Below, one piece after another: positions 16,572 to 24,038 of a stretch of 64,000 nucleotides of DNA; positions within the stretch are counted from its first letter, which is position 1; every line of letters starts with the position of its first letter. Origin of the DNA: UBA1756 sp045132235 (GTDB lineage Bacteria; Bacteroidota; Bacteroidia; Bacteroidales; WCHB1-69); the NCBI GenBank assembly GCA_045132235.1, contig JBGURX010000007.1:1-64000 (forward strand). The letters run 5' to 3'. The translations under genes were made by a program, and so were the position numbers. The notes under the pieces are model-generated. The model did not search any database, was not told the origin of the DNA, and was given only the letters and a program-made list of their open reading frames with translations.

Positions 16572-17814
16572 CAACCAAGCCGTTACTTCCAAGGGCATCG
16601 ACCCCTACCTCATCATCATCTACGTGGCGTTGGTCATCGTGGGGTGGCTTACCATATACTCCTCCTCTTACGACCCGCAGGCCGAATTCACCCTTTTCAA
16701 CCTCGACCAGAACTACGGAAGACAGCTCATCTGGATCATCGTGTCGGCCGTGTTCGCCATCTCCATTCTCATTGTTGACGGCAAGTTTTTCTACAACCAT
16801 GCCTATATTATCTACCTGATATTCATGCTATTGATATTGTCGGTGCTATTTGTTGGCACCGACATCAACGGGGCCAAGGCATGGATCAAAATCGGGGCGT
16901 TCAGCATACAGCCCATCGAGTTCGCCAAGTTCGCCACAGCACTGGCGTTGGCAAAGTTTTTCCAAGAGGGAAAGACCGACAACGAGCGGCGGCACATCTG
17001 GATACTGGCCTTTATCTTCATCCTTGTACCCTCCGGCATCGCCATCCTGCAGAAAGACACCGGCTCGGCATTGGTGTTCTTCGCCTTCATCATCATGTTC
17101 TACCGCGAGGGTTTCAACTCCTGGCTGATGCTGATGGGGTTGCTCGTCGTGGTGACCTTTGTGCTGACCCTCATGTGGAACGAGTTGTACACCATTGCTT
17201 TCCTGCTGGTGGTGCTTTGCATCTCCTGCTTTTTCATACAAGGAAATAAGAAAAAACTCTTCCGCAACATCGGCATTTTCGCAGGATTTGTCGCGTTGGT
17301 TTTCGCGGTGAACGTGGCCTATACCAACGTGTTGCAGCCGCACCAGCGCCAGCGCATCGACACCATTTTCGGCAAGAGCATTGACCCGAAGGGAGCCGAC
17401 TTCAACCTCAACCAGTCGAAAATCGCCATCGGTTCGGGTGGGTTTGCGGGCAAAGGGTACCTCAATGGCACCCAGACCAAGCTCAACTTCGTGCCGGAGC
17501 AGACCACCGACTTTATCTTCTGCGGCATCGGCGAGGAGTGGGGCTTTATCGGCAGTGCGGTGATTTTCACGCTTTTCCTTGCGCTCATCCTCCGCATCAT
17601 CATGCTGGCCGAGCGGCACAAGAGCACCTTTGTGCGCGTGTATGGCTATGGGGTGGCATCGGTGCTGTTCTTCCACCTCATCATCAACATCGGCATGACC
17701 ATCGGACTCATACCGGTCATCGGCATCCCGCTGCCGTTCATCAGCTACGGCGGCTCCTCGCTGTGGGGCTTCACCCTGCTGCTTTTCATCTTCATCCGCA
17801 TCAACGCTGAGTAA
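16561..17814 (+). CDS. rodA: Rod shape-determining peptidoglycan glycosyltransferase RodA
   Basis: 417 aa SEDS protein with about ten membrane segments. Conserved features: KPxEFAK-type segment IQPIEFAKFATAL, QKDTGSALVFFAFIIMFYREG, ending in PVIGIPLPFISYGGSSLWGF. RodA polymerises glycan strands as partner of PBP2. The ATG lies inside the mrdA 3' end. A large periplasmic loop between roughly residues 255 and 310 includes the KIAIGSGGFAGKGYLNGTQTKLNF segment typical of RodA/FtsW. Confidence 0.96.
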   Translation: MLTDNQAVTSKGIDPYLIIIYVALVIVGWLTIYSSSYDPQAEFTLFNLDQNYGRQLIWIIVSAVFAISILIVDGKFFYNHAYIIYLIFMLLILSVLFVGTDINGAKAWIKIGAFSIQPIEFAKFATALALAKFFQEGKTDNERRHIWILAFIFILVPSGIAILQKDTGSALVFFAFIIMFYREGFNSWLMLMGLLVVVTFVLTLMWNELYTIAFLLVVLCISCFFIQGNKKKLFRNIGIFAGFVALVFAVNVAYTNVLQPHQRQRIDTIFGKSIDPKGADFNLNQSKIAIGSGGFAGKGYLNGTQTKLNFVPEQTTDFIFCGIGEEWGFIGSAVIFTLFLALILRIIMLAERHKSTFVRVYGYGVASVLFFHLIINIGMTIGLIPVIGIPLPFISYGGSSLWGFTLLLFIFIRINAE

Positions 17815-17826
17815 ATGGAGAATTGT

Positions 17827-19077
17827 TCATTCTCTCTCCAACAGCCACCTCCACGCAGGAACAATACGGATGTCTTTCTCTTCCAGAACAATATGGTCGT
17901 CATCCATGGTAACAATGATATTGTCGGTCGTCCCGTAGGTTTTGGCGGCGGAAAGGAGCCCTTTCACTTCACGCTCGCGGGTGGAATCGTCGGCAAGCGA
18001 CACCGTGACCTGAATGCACTGCGTGATGTGGATGCCTGTACGGACGATGAAGTCGCATTCGCTGCCATTGGAGTGGTAAAAAAAGTCCTTCCCGCGACGT
18101 TTCAACTCAATAAAAATCAGGTTTTCCAATAGCGGTCCGACATTATCCGTCGGGTTAAAGCCCACCAAACGACTGATGGCGTTGTCTATCAGGTACATCT
18201 TCTTGATGCTTGCTTCCTGTGTCTTTACGGATGCGTCATATTTCAGCAATTGCGAAAGGAGGTAGGTGTCCTCCACGCATTGAACATAGTTCTTGACGGT
18301 ATCGGAACTCTTTACACCGATAACCTTTGCCAATGAGGAATAGGAGTGGCGTTTGGCTGTGTTGCTTGCGATAAAGTGCATCATTTCAAGTACTTCCCTT
18401 CCCTTGGTGATGTTGTTCCGCAGAAGTACGTCCCGATAAATAATACTTTGATACAGGGCAGAGATATAGTCATCCGACTCTCCTTGCAGATAAGCTGGGA
18501 AACCGCCTTTTTTCATGTATTCTTTTAAGTGACGTGACAGCATGGTCGCTCCTTTTGTCGTATAACAATCAGTTTTACTGACTGATACATTATATAATTG
18601 TAAATATTCTGCAAAAGAGAATGGATATAGTTCCACCGGTATATGGATGCCTGACAAGTGCGTGCCCATTTCACGGCTCAGCATCTTTGCATTGCTGCCG
18701 GTGATATAGACTTTTGCGCCTTCGTTGTACAAGCGTCGCACATACAGTTCCCAACCGTCAATGTTCTGGATTTCATCGAAATAGTAAGTATGTTGCTCTC
18801 CGTAAAGTTCTGTCAGGCAAATATCCAATAATTCAAAGTCCTCAACTGTGAAATTGATGAGCCGTTCATCGTCAAAGCGGAAGTAATACTCTTTTTCGGT
18901 GTTTTTCTCGCGTATTTGGCGCAGCAGAAAAGATTTTCCACATCTGCGCACGCCCGAGATGACCACCACCTGACGCGTGGAAAGCCATTCATCCTTGATT
19001 TGGCGCGGCATTCCCGAATCCACATCTTTGGCATGTTGGTTTGCCATCACCCGCAGTAATAGCTCCTTATTAACCAT
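17827..19077 (-). CDS. AAA+ ATPase with C-terminal DUF4143
   Basis: 416 aa from ATG 19077; a longer frame begins with a non-ATG codon near the -7 box. Walker A GVRRCGKS at 42-49, Walker B YYFDEIQ at about 98-104, sensor ITGSNA at 125-130. The C-terminal DUF4143 domain has the nuclease-like ECDFIVRTG segment. These ATPases are abundant in Bacteroidota genomes, often in many copies, with no settled function. It is a single-gene unit in convergent orientation to rodA. Confidence 0.88.
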   Translation of the reverse strand: MVNKELLLRVMANQHAKDVDSGMPRQIKDEWLSTRQVVVISGVRRCGKSFLLRQIREKNTEKEYYFRFDDERLINFTVEDFELLDICLTELYGEQHTYYFDEIQNIDGWELYVRRLYNEGAKVYITGSNAKMLSREMGTHLSGIHIPVELYPFSFAEYLQLYNVSVSKTDCYTTKGATMLSRHLKEYMKKGGFPAYLQGESDDYISALYQSIIYRDVLLRNNITKGREVLEMMHFIASNTAKRHSYSSLAKVIGVKSSDTVKNYVQCVEDTYLLSQLLKYDASVKTQEASIKKMYLIDNAISRLVGFNPTDNVGPLLENLIFIELKRRGKDFFYHSNGSECDFIVRTGIHITQCIQVTVSLADDSTREREVKGLLSAAKTYGTTDNIIVTMDDDHIVLEEKDIRIVPAWRWLLERE

Positions 19078-19093
19078 ACTTTTAAATTTTCGG

Positions 19094-19101
19094 CAAAAAT
19101 A
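19094..19101 (-). promoter_or_regulatory. -7 box for the DUF4143 ATPase gene
   Basis: TATTTTTG on the minus strand, 16 bases before the ATG at 19077. Confidence 0.6.
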
Positions 19102-19107
19102 CAAATT

Positions 19108-19160
19108 ATTCCTATTCTGAATGGAAATAATTTTAAAAAATTTCTATTTATAATGGAAAT
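19108..19160. repeat. Two copies of an AT-rich dyad upstream of the ATPase gene
   Basis: ATTCC-N10-GGAAAT at 19108-19128 and ATTTC-N10-GGAAAT at 19140-19160 sit 32 bases apart, about three helical turns, immediately upstream of the -7 box. They could be paired operator sites. Confidence 0.4.
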
Positions 19161-19232
19161 ATTTTAAAATCGAAATAAAAAGTGGTGAGATGGGGATAGT
19201 AGGAGGTCGTTATTTTATGGATGAAAAGAGCA

Positions 19233-19961
19233 TTACAAGTTCATGTCACAATCTTTTACTTTAAATTCCCCCTTTACTATTCCCTTCAGCCAATCTCTAT
19301 CAAGTTCTCCTATCACTCCTTTTTGATAATTTTTTTCTATTATCGGCTCTAAATCCTCTGTTTTATCGCCACGCAAACGCCTAATAAACAAATATTCATT
19401 TAATGTCAAAAAATCAACGGCTGTAGCCATAGCATCCTTAGCTAATTGGTTGTTTTCGTATTTCGTCAAGTATTTTAATTCATCCCCTTCGGTGGCCATC
19501 TTCTGCCTTTCAAAACAATACTCCATATAGGCAATCAATTCGTCAAACTTTTGATCCCTCTCTTTATATTGGTGACAATAGTTGTATTGTGATATTTCTG
19601 TAACCAGTAGCTGTTCCTTTTTCCCAAAATTGCAAATGTCATTTGGACAAGTATCCAACACTGCAAATACGGTATCATATTTGTGAAGAAGCCTCAAAAC
19701 CACCAATCTTCTGTTAAGCCATGCTTTCTTGTTCTCTTCGTTTTGAGGAATATCATTCAGATATTTTAATGTGTTATACAAGATGTTTGTGTCTCGGGTG
19801 GTATTGTATCGGTGAATATCATCGTCCACTTTTTCGCACCAAGCACCAGTCGACTCCATATATCGTTTATGTTCTTCATAGGCCTTGTCTATTAGAGGAT
19901 TAGAGCAAGATAGAATTACAATTGACAAAAGAAATATTTTAAGAATGGAATTGGTTTTCAT
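19233..19961 (-). CDS. Hypothetical lipoprotein
   Basis: 242 aa. Signal peptide MKTNSILKIFLLSIVILSC with lipobox ILSC gives a lipidated Cys19. The mature part is helical and rich in Tyr, Glu and Lys, with no motif I recognise. It stands alone with its own promoter and is AT-richer than its neighbours, which suggests a lineage-specific gene. Confidence 0.65.
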   Translation of the reverse strand: MKTNSILKIFLLSIVILSCSNPLIDKAYEEHKRYMESTGAWCEKVDDDIHRYNTTRDTNILYNTLKYLNDIPQNEENKKAWLNRRLVVLRLLHKYDTVFAVLDTCPNDICNFGKKEQLLVTEISQYNYCHQYKERDQKFDELIAYMEYCFERQKMATEGDELKYLTKYENNQLAKDAMATAVDFLTLNEYLFIRRLRGDKTEDLEPIIEKNYQKGVIGELDRDWLKGIVKGEFKVKDCDMNL

Positions 19962-19979
19962 GCTGTACTTTTTCGGCTA

Positions 19980-19987
19980 CAAAATTA
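19980..19987 (-). promoter_or_regulatory. -7 box for the lipoprotein gene
   Basis: TAATTTTG on the minus strand, 18 bases before the ATG. Confidence 0.5.
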
Positions 19988-20082
19988 GCAAAAAACATTT
20001 CATTACCAAGACTTGATTTTTGAGAGCAAACAAGAAGAGTCTGTTGAAACCCTACCATACCCTCTAACCGATAGAATTTTCT

Positions 20083-20110
20083 GTAGAGGCGGTGCGAGCC
20101 CCGCCTCTAC
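20083..20110. repeat. Interspersed palindrome, copy A
   Basis: GTAGAGGCGG (20083-20092), 8-nt loop, CCGCCTCTAC (20101-20110): a perfect 10-bp stem. It belongs to a family of GTAGRG...CYCTAC palindromes found seven times in this window. Confidence 0.75.
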
Positions 20111-20135
20111 GAATTTATGATTACAGACAAAACAA

Positions 20136-20166
20136 GAAACCCTGCCTCGGGGAGAAGCAGGGTTTC
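20136..20166 (-). terminator. Intrinsic terminator of rpsT
   Basis: GAAACCCTGC at 20136-20145 pairs with GCAGGGTTTC at 20157-20166; in the minus direction it is followed by a T-rich stretch. It lies 23 bases past the rpsT stop. Confidence 0.75.
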
Positions 20167-20188
20167 CAACGTCATTATGAAAACAAAA

Positions 20189-20440
20189 TTACAGGTTGTT
20201 GATTTTTTTCATCAAACCTGATTTAAGGTTGGCTGCTTTGTTTCTGTGGATGATACCCTTCTTGGCCAGTTTGTCGATCAGGGAGACCACTTTCGGGAGC
20301 TGCTGCTCGGCCTCTGCCTTAGCCGTGATCATCTTGATGTCTCTTAAAGCATTACGCATCGTTTTTGCATAATAGCGGTTAGCCAATCTCTTGCTATTGT
20401 TGGATCTGATTCTCTTTAATGATGACTTGTGATTTGCCAT
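20189..20440 (-). CDS. rpsT: 30S ribosomal protein bS20
   Basis: 83 aa, family length. The N-terminus MANHKSSLKRIRSNNSKRLAN and the KGIIHRNKAANLKSGLMKKI tail are typical bS20 and highly basic. It binds 16S rRNA helices h9 and h44 in the small-subunit body. Transcribed alone between its own promoter and terminator. Confidence 0.97.
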   Translation of the reverse strand: MANHKSSLKRIRSNNSKRLANRYYAKTMRNALRDIKMITAKAEAEQQLPKVVSLIDKLAKKGIIHRNKAANLKSGLMKKINNL

Positions 20441-20498
20441 TTTTTTCGCTTTTTTCTCTTATATTTTCTAACTTGTATTACCTCAAAATTTTGGACTG

Positions 20499-20506
20499 CA
20501 AAAATA
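20499..20506 (-). promoter_or_regulatory. -7 box for rpsT
   Basis: TATTTTTG on the minus strand, 58 bases before the rpsT ATG, leaving a leader of about 50 bases that could carry autoregulatory structure. Confidence 0.6.
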
Positions 20507-20588
20507 CAACTTTTTTTGATTCCTATATACACTTTGAAAAAAAATTGAAAAATTTTGCTCAACCCTTCAAAAATCAGGGAAAAAGGCG

Positions 20589-20596
20589 TACTTTTG
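20589..20596 (+). promoter_or_regulatory. -7 box for acetyltransferase-upp
   Basis: TACTTTTG; the downstream ATG at 20660 is the first plausible start and fixes the acetyltransferase N-terminus. Confidence 0.55.
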
Positions 20597-20659
20597 CCCC
20601 GCAGTATTGTCCGATTTTACGAACACGGCATTGCTGCACCCAACCAAAAAGAGAACGGA

Positions 20660-21586
20660 ATGATCCATTTTCTCCGACATGATGAAATCGACCCTGTAAA
20701 GTGGAACCGCTGTGTGGACTCCTCGCCGGAGGCCACGTGGTTCGCGGAGTACGACATCCTGTCGGTGGCCAACCCCGAGTGGGCGGCCCTTGTGGAGGAC
20801 GACTACACCGCCGTGATGCCGCTGCCGTGGCGGTGCAAGCATGGACTTCGTTATGTGTATAACCCGTTCTACTACACCCGGCTCGGTATTTTCGCAGCCG
20901 ATGCCGTCACGCCGGAGCGGGTGGCGGCGTTTGTACAGGCAGTGCCGAAAAGGTTCGTCTCCATCGACCTGAACCTCAACGAGAGCAACCCCAGCGAATC
21001 GGCCAGCCGGCTGCAGGTATCGCACCGTCTTGACCTGAACCAACCCTACGAAACGCTCTGTCAGGGTTTTGCCAGCAACCACAAACGCAACATCAAGTCG
21101 GCGCGAAGTTTTGAGCCGATATTGGACACAGAGCTGCAGCCCGAGGAGGTCGTCGCGCTGTACCGCAGCAGCAGCCGGGGGCACAGCAAAGAGGCGCGAA
21201 TGAAGGATGCTGACTACGATATGTTCCTGAATTTATGCAAGATAGCCAAACAGAAGAATCTCCTTGACGTATGGGGCGCACACGATACCGACGGCACGCT
21301 GATGGCCGGCGCGATATTTTTGCACGACCATAACCGGCTGTGGTTCTGGGCATCGGGGCGCGATGAGGCGCGTGCCGACCGCAAGGCCATGTTTTTCCTG
21401 ATAGACGAATACATCCGGCAACATGCCAACCAGCCGCTCGTGCTCGACTTCAACGGTTCGAGCACCGAGAGTGTGGCCCGGTTTTATGCAGGCTTCTGCG
21501 GCGACCGGTACGAATACGCTTCCCTCTCCATCCTTCACAACCCGTGGCTTCGTCCTTTCCTCTATCTTTATCGAAAAATCAAATAA
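20660..21586 (+). CDS. GNAT/FemAB-like acyltransferase
   Basis: 308 aa from ATG 20660. Upstream codons in the same frame precede the likely transcription start. The middle contains SNHKRNIKSAR and the C-terminal half AHDTDGTLMAGAIFLHDHNRLWFWASG, then LDFNGSSTESVARFYAGFCG, the layout of the Acetyltransf_6/FemAB-like fold, in which a peptidoglycan or other acyl acceptor is modified. No signal peptide; cytoplasmic. Substrate unknown. Followed 12 bases later by upp. Confidence 0.75.
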   Translation: MIHFLRHDEIDPVKWNRCVDSSPEATWFAEYDILSVANPEWAALVEDDYTAVMPLPWRCKHGLRYVYNPFYYTRLGIFAADAVTPERVAAFVQAVPKRFVSIDLNLNESNPSESASRLQVSHRLDLNQPYETLCQGFASNHKRNIKSARSFEPILDTELQPEEVVALYRSSSRGHSKEARMKDADYDMFLNLCKIAKQKNLLDVWGAHDTDGTLMAGAIFLHDHNRLWFWASGRDEARADRKAMFFLIDEYIRQHANQPLVLDFNGSSTESVARFYAGFCGDRYEYASLSILHNPWLRPFLYLYRKIK

Positions 21587-21598
21587 AATCCTTACAAT

Positions 21599-22267
21599 AT
21601 GAAACCAGTCAGAAACTTAGGCCTCGAAAACACCGTTTTCAACCAGTACATTGCCGAACTGCGCGATGTGAACATCCAGAAAGACTCGATGCGCTTCCGC
21701 CGCAACCTCGAACGGTTGGGCGAGATTTTCGCTTACGAAATCAGCAAGACTTTCGAGTACCGTCCGGTGGAGGTAACCACGCCGCTGGGCATCAAGTCGG
21801 TGAACCTCATGACCGAGCAGCCCGTGCTGGCCACCATCCTGCGTGCCGGACTGCCCTTGCACGAAGGGATGCTTCGCATTTTCGACCATGCCGACAACGC
21901 CTTCATCTCCGCCTTCCGCAAGCATTACATGGACGGCACTTTCGACATCCAGATCGACTACATGTCGGCCCCCGACATGGACGACCGCATCCTCATCATC
22001 TGCGACCCGATGCTGGCCAGCGGACAGTCGATGGTGTGCGCCTTCAACGAAATCATGGCACAGGGGAAACCCAAATATATTCATATTGTGTCGGTCATTG
22101 CCAGCACCGACGGGGTGAAGTACTTGCAGGAAAACCTGCCTGACACCGACTGCACGATATGGCTCGGTGCCGTTGACGACGAACTGACGGCGCAGTCGTA
22201 CATCGTGCCGGGTCTCGGTGATGCCGGCGACCTCGCTTTCGGTTGCAAGAGCGATTCGATTGTGTAG
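21599..22267 (+). CDS. upp: Uracil phosphoribosyltransferase
   Basis: 222 aa. Converts uracil plus PRPP to UMP (pyrimidine salvage). Visible: TILRAGLPLHEGMLRIFDHAD, PRPP loop ICDPMLASGQSM, and the uracil-binding tail YIVPGLGDAGDLAFG. It complements the de novo pyrimidine cluster located 2-7 kb downstream. Confidence 0.95.
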   Translation: MKPVRNLGLENTVFNQYIAELRDVNIQKDSMRFRRNLERLGEIFAYEISKTFEYRPVEVTTPLGIKSVNLMTEQPVLATILRAGLPLHEGMLRIFDHADNAFISAFRKHYMDGTFDIQIDYMSAPDMDDRILIICDPMLASGQSMVCAFNEIMAQGKPKYIHIVSVIASTDGVKYLQENLPDTDCTIWLGAVDDELTAQSYIVPGLGDAGDLAFGCKSDSIV

Positions 22268-22286
22268 ATTTGTAGAAAAAAAATTG

Positions 22287-22294
22287 TATTTTTG
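22287..22294 (+). promoter_or_regulatory. -7 box for argF
   Basis: TATTTTTG, 68 bases before the argF ATG. Confidence 0.6.
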
Positions 22295-22361
22295 CCGCCG
22301 CTTGTACGAACCATGACAAGATTATTTTATTTTATTATAAATTATTAAAAATCAAATTATT

Positions 22362-23363
22362 ATGGCATTCAATCTGAGAAACAGAAGCTTTTTGAAATTG
22401 TTGGATTTCACTCCGAAAGAGATTCAGTACCTGTTGGACCTGGCCCGCGACCTGAAACGCGCCAAATACGCCGGCACCGAGCAGCCCACCATGAAAGGTA
22501 AAAATATCGCTTTGATCTTCGAGAAGACCTCCACCCGTACCCGTTGTGCTTTTGAGGTGGCCGCTTACGATCAGGGCGCACACGTAACCTACCTCGGACC
22601 CTCCGGCTCACAGATCGGCATCAAGGAATCGATGGCCGACACCGCCCGCGTGCTCGGACGCATGTTCGACGGTATCGAATACCGCGGTTTCAAACAGGCT
22701 ACCGTTGAGGAGCTGGCCAAACACGCCGGCGTGCCCGTGTGGAACGGTTTGACCAACGAGTTCCACCCCACCCAGATCCTCGCCGACTTCCTCACCATGA
22801 GCGAGCATGTGGACAAACCCCTCAACCAAGTGACCTACGCTTACCTCGGCGATGCCCGCTTCAACATGGGCAACTCGCTGATGGTGGGTGGTGCCAAGAT
22901 GGGTATGGACGTGCGCATCGTGGCCCCCAAGAAACTCCAGCCCAGCAAGGAACTCATCGACATCTGCAAGAAAATCGCCAAAGAAACCGGCGCCAAAATC
23001 ACCGTCACCGACGATGTGAAGAAGGGCGTGAAGGGCTGCGACTTCCTCTATACCGACGTTTGGGTATCCATGGGTGAGCCCGCTGAAGTGTGGAAAGAGC
23101 GTATCGATATGCTGAAACCCTATCAGGTGAACAAAGAGATGATGGCCCTCACCGGCAACCCGAAGTGCAAATTCATGCACTGTCTGCCCGCCTACCACAA
23201 CCTCGAAACCCAAGTGGGCCGCGACGTTCACAAACAGTTCGGCATGGACGGCATCGAAGTGACCGAGGACGTGTTCGAGAGCGAAGCTTCCATCGTGTTC
23301 GACGAGGCTGAAAACCGTATGCACACCATCAAGGCGGTCATGGTGGCCACCCTTGGTGACTAA
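22362..23363 (+). CDS. argF: Ornithine carbamoyltransferase
   Basis: 333 aa. Carbamoyl-phosphate loop STRTR at 57-61 and catalytic FMHCLPAYHN near the C-terminus, as in E. coli ArgF/ArgI. It forms citrulline from ornithine and carbamoyl phosphate. Some Bacteroides use an N-succinyl- or N-acetyl-ornithine variant; the overall match here is to the true ornithine enzyme, so citrulline is the expected product. Monocistronic or followed by the DUF2147 gene 45 bases later. Confidence 0.93.
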   Translation: MAFNLRNRSFLKLLDFTPKEIQYLLDLARDLKRAKYAGTEQPTMKGKNIALIFEKTSTRTRCAFEVAAYDQGAHVTYLGPSGSQIGIKESMADTARVLGRMFDGIEYRGFKQATVEELAKHAGVPVWNGLTNEFHPTQILADFLTMSEHVDKPLNQVTYAYLGDARFNMGNSLMVGGAKMGMDVRIVAPKKLQPSKELIDICKKIAKETGAKITVTDDVKKGVKGCDFLYTDVWVSMGEPAEVWKERIDMLKPYQVNKEMMALTGNPKCKFMHCLPAYHNLETQVGRDVHKQFGMDGIEVTEDVFESEASIVFDEAENRMHTIKAVMVATLGD

Positions 23364-23408
23364 TCCGCAAACCTGACACGTTTCGTCTCTTTCATTATTT
23401 ATTATAAA

Positions 23409-23831
23409 ATGAAAAAAATCGCTGTCATCCTCATCGCCCTGCTCATCGGAAGCTCTTTCGGACTTTCAGCCCAGAAAGCCGACGCTGTATGCGGCTACTA
23501 TTTCGCCAAGGACCCCTTCACCAAAGAGGGCAGTCAGGTGAAAATCTACAAAGCCAAGGACGGCACCTACGAGGGCATTGTCTGCTGGGTGGAAAACCCT
23601 GCCAAGAAAAAGTATCTCAACTACAAATTCTTGCGAGGATTCACCTACAATGCCAAGGAGGAGGAGTGGCAGAACGGCACCATCCACCATCCGGGCAACG
23701 GGAAAACCTACAAAAGCTACATCAAGCTGACCGATGGCGGCATCAAGGTGCGCGGCTACGTGGGCTTCTCGCTGCTGGGAATGACCGTGACATGGTCGCG
23801 GGAGACGAAACAACGTGTACAGAAAGATTAA
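23409..23831 (+). CDS. DUF2147 exported protein
   Basis: 140 aa. Signal peptide of about 21 residues ending GLSAQ. The mature part has the DUF2147 pattern: GYYFAKDPFTKEGSQVKIYKAKDGTYEGIVCWVENP, then the WQNGTIHHPGNGKTYKSYIKL segment and a GYVGFSLLGMTVTWSR tail. It is a small beta-barrel-like (lipocalin-like) periplasmic or secreted domain of unknown function, common in Bacteroidota. Ends 5 bases before a strong terminator. Confidence 0.88.
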   Translation: MKKIAVILIALLIGSSFGLSAQKADAVCGYYFAKDPFTKEGSQVKIYKAKDGTYEGIVCWVENPAKKKYLNYKFLRGFTYNAKEEEWQNGTIHHPGNGKTYKSYIKLTDGGIKVRGYVGFSLLGMTVTWSRETKQRVQKD

Positions 23832-23836
23832 CCTTT

Positions 23837-23867
23837 AGCCCCGATGATCACATCGGGGCTTTTTTTA
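23837..23867 (+). terminator. Strong intrinsic terminator after DUF2147 gene
   Basis: AGCCCCGATG (23837-23846), loop ATCA, CATCGGGGCT (23851-23860), then a run of T. It separates argF/DUF2147 from the pyrimidine operon. Confidence 0.88.
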
Positions 23868-23910
23868 TCAACTATTTATCAACACCCCCAATTTCTATCA
23901 AAAAAAATAC

Positions 23911-23918
23911 TACTTTTG
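23911..23918 (+). promoter_or_regulatory. -7 box of the pyr operon
   Basis: TACTTTTG. The predicted start point (about 23923-23926) lies only a few bases before a 24-codon leader ORF. Confidence 0.65.
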
Positions 23919-23927
23919 CAGCCTGAA

Positions 23928-24002
23928 ATGAAACACAACTGTTGCCTTATTGATTACCCGCAAGAGACGCTCGGTCTCACTGATTTGAATTTTATTTTTT
24001 GA
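23928..24002 (+). CDS. pyr operon leader peptide (24 aa)
   Basis: ATG 23928 opens 24 codons beginning MKHNCCLIDYPQ and ending DLNFIF. Its stop codon is 5 bases before the stem of the terminator that precedes pyrC. The last codons are T-rich (TTG AAT TTT ATT TTT), and a small hairpin GAGAC-N5-GTCTC at 23964-23978 lies upstream. This matches the logic of E. coli pyrBI and pyrE. When UTP is low, polymerase stalls in the U-tract, the ribosome catches up and the terminator cannot fold. Translation and regulation are inferred; the leader ORF would have an almost absent 5' UTR. Confidence 0.5.
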   Translation: MKHNCCLIDYPQETLGLTDLNFIF

Positions 24003-24007
24003 TTTTT

Positions 24008-24036
24008 CGGCTTGATATTTTCAAGCCGTTTTTTTT
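24008..24036 (+). terminator. Attenuator hairpin in front of pyrC
   Basis: CGGCTTGA (24008-24015), loop TATTT, TCAAGCCG (24021-24028), then eight T residues, ending 2 bases before the pyrC ATG. As an intrinsic terminator between promoter and first gene it must be conditional. Confidence 0.8.
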
Positions 24037-24038
24037 AT

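Noticed and set aside
15183..16598. 471-aa open frame antisense to mrdA
   Set aside because: Opposite a complete PBP2 with SxxK, SxN and KTG motifs; His/Val-rich shadow composition.
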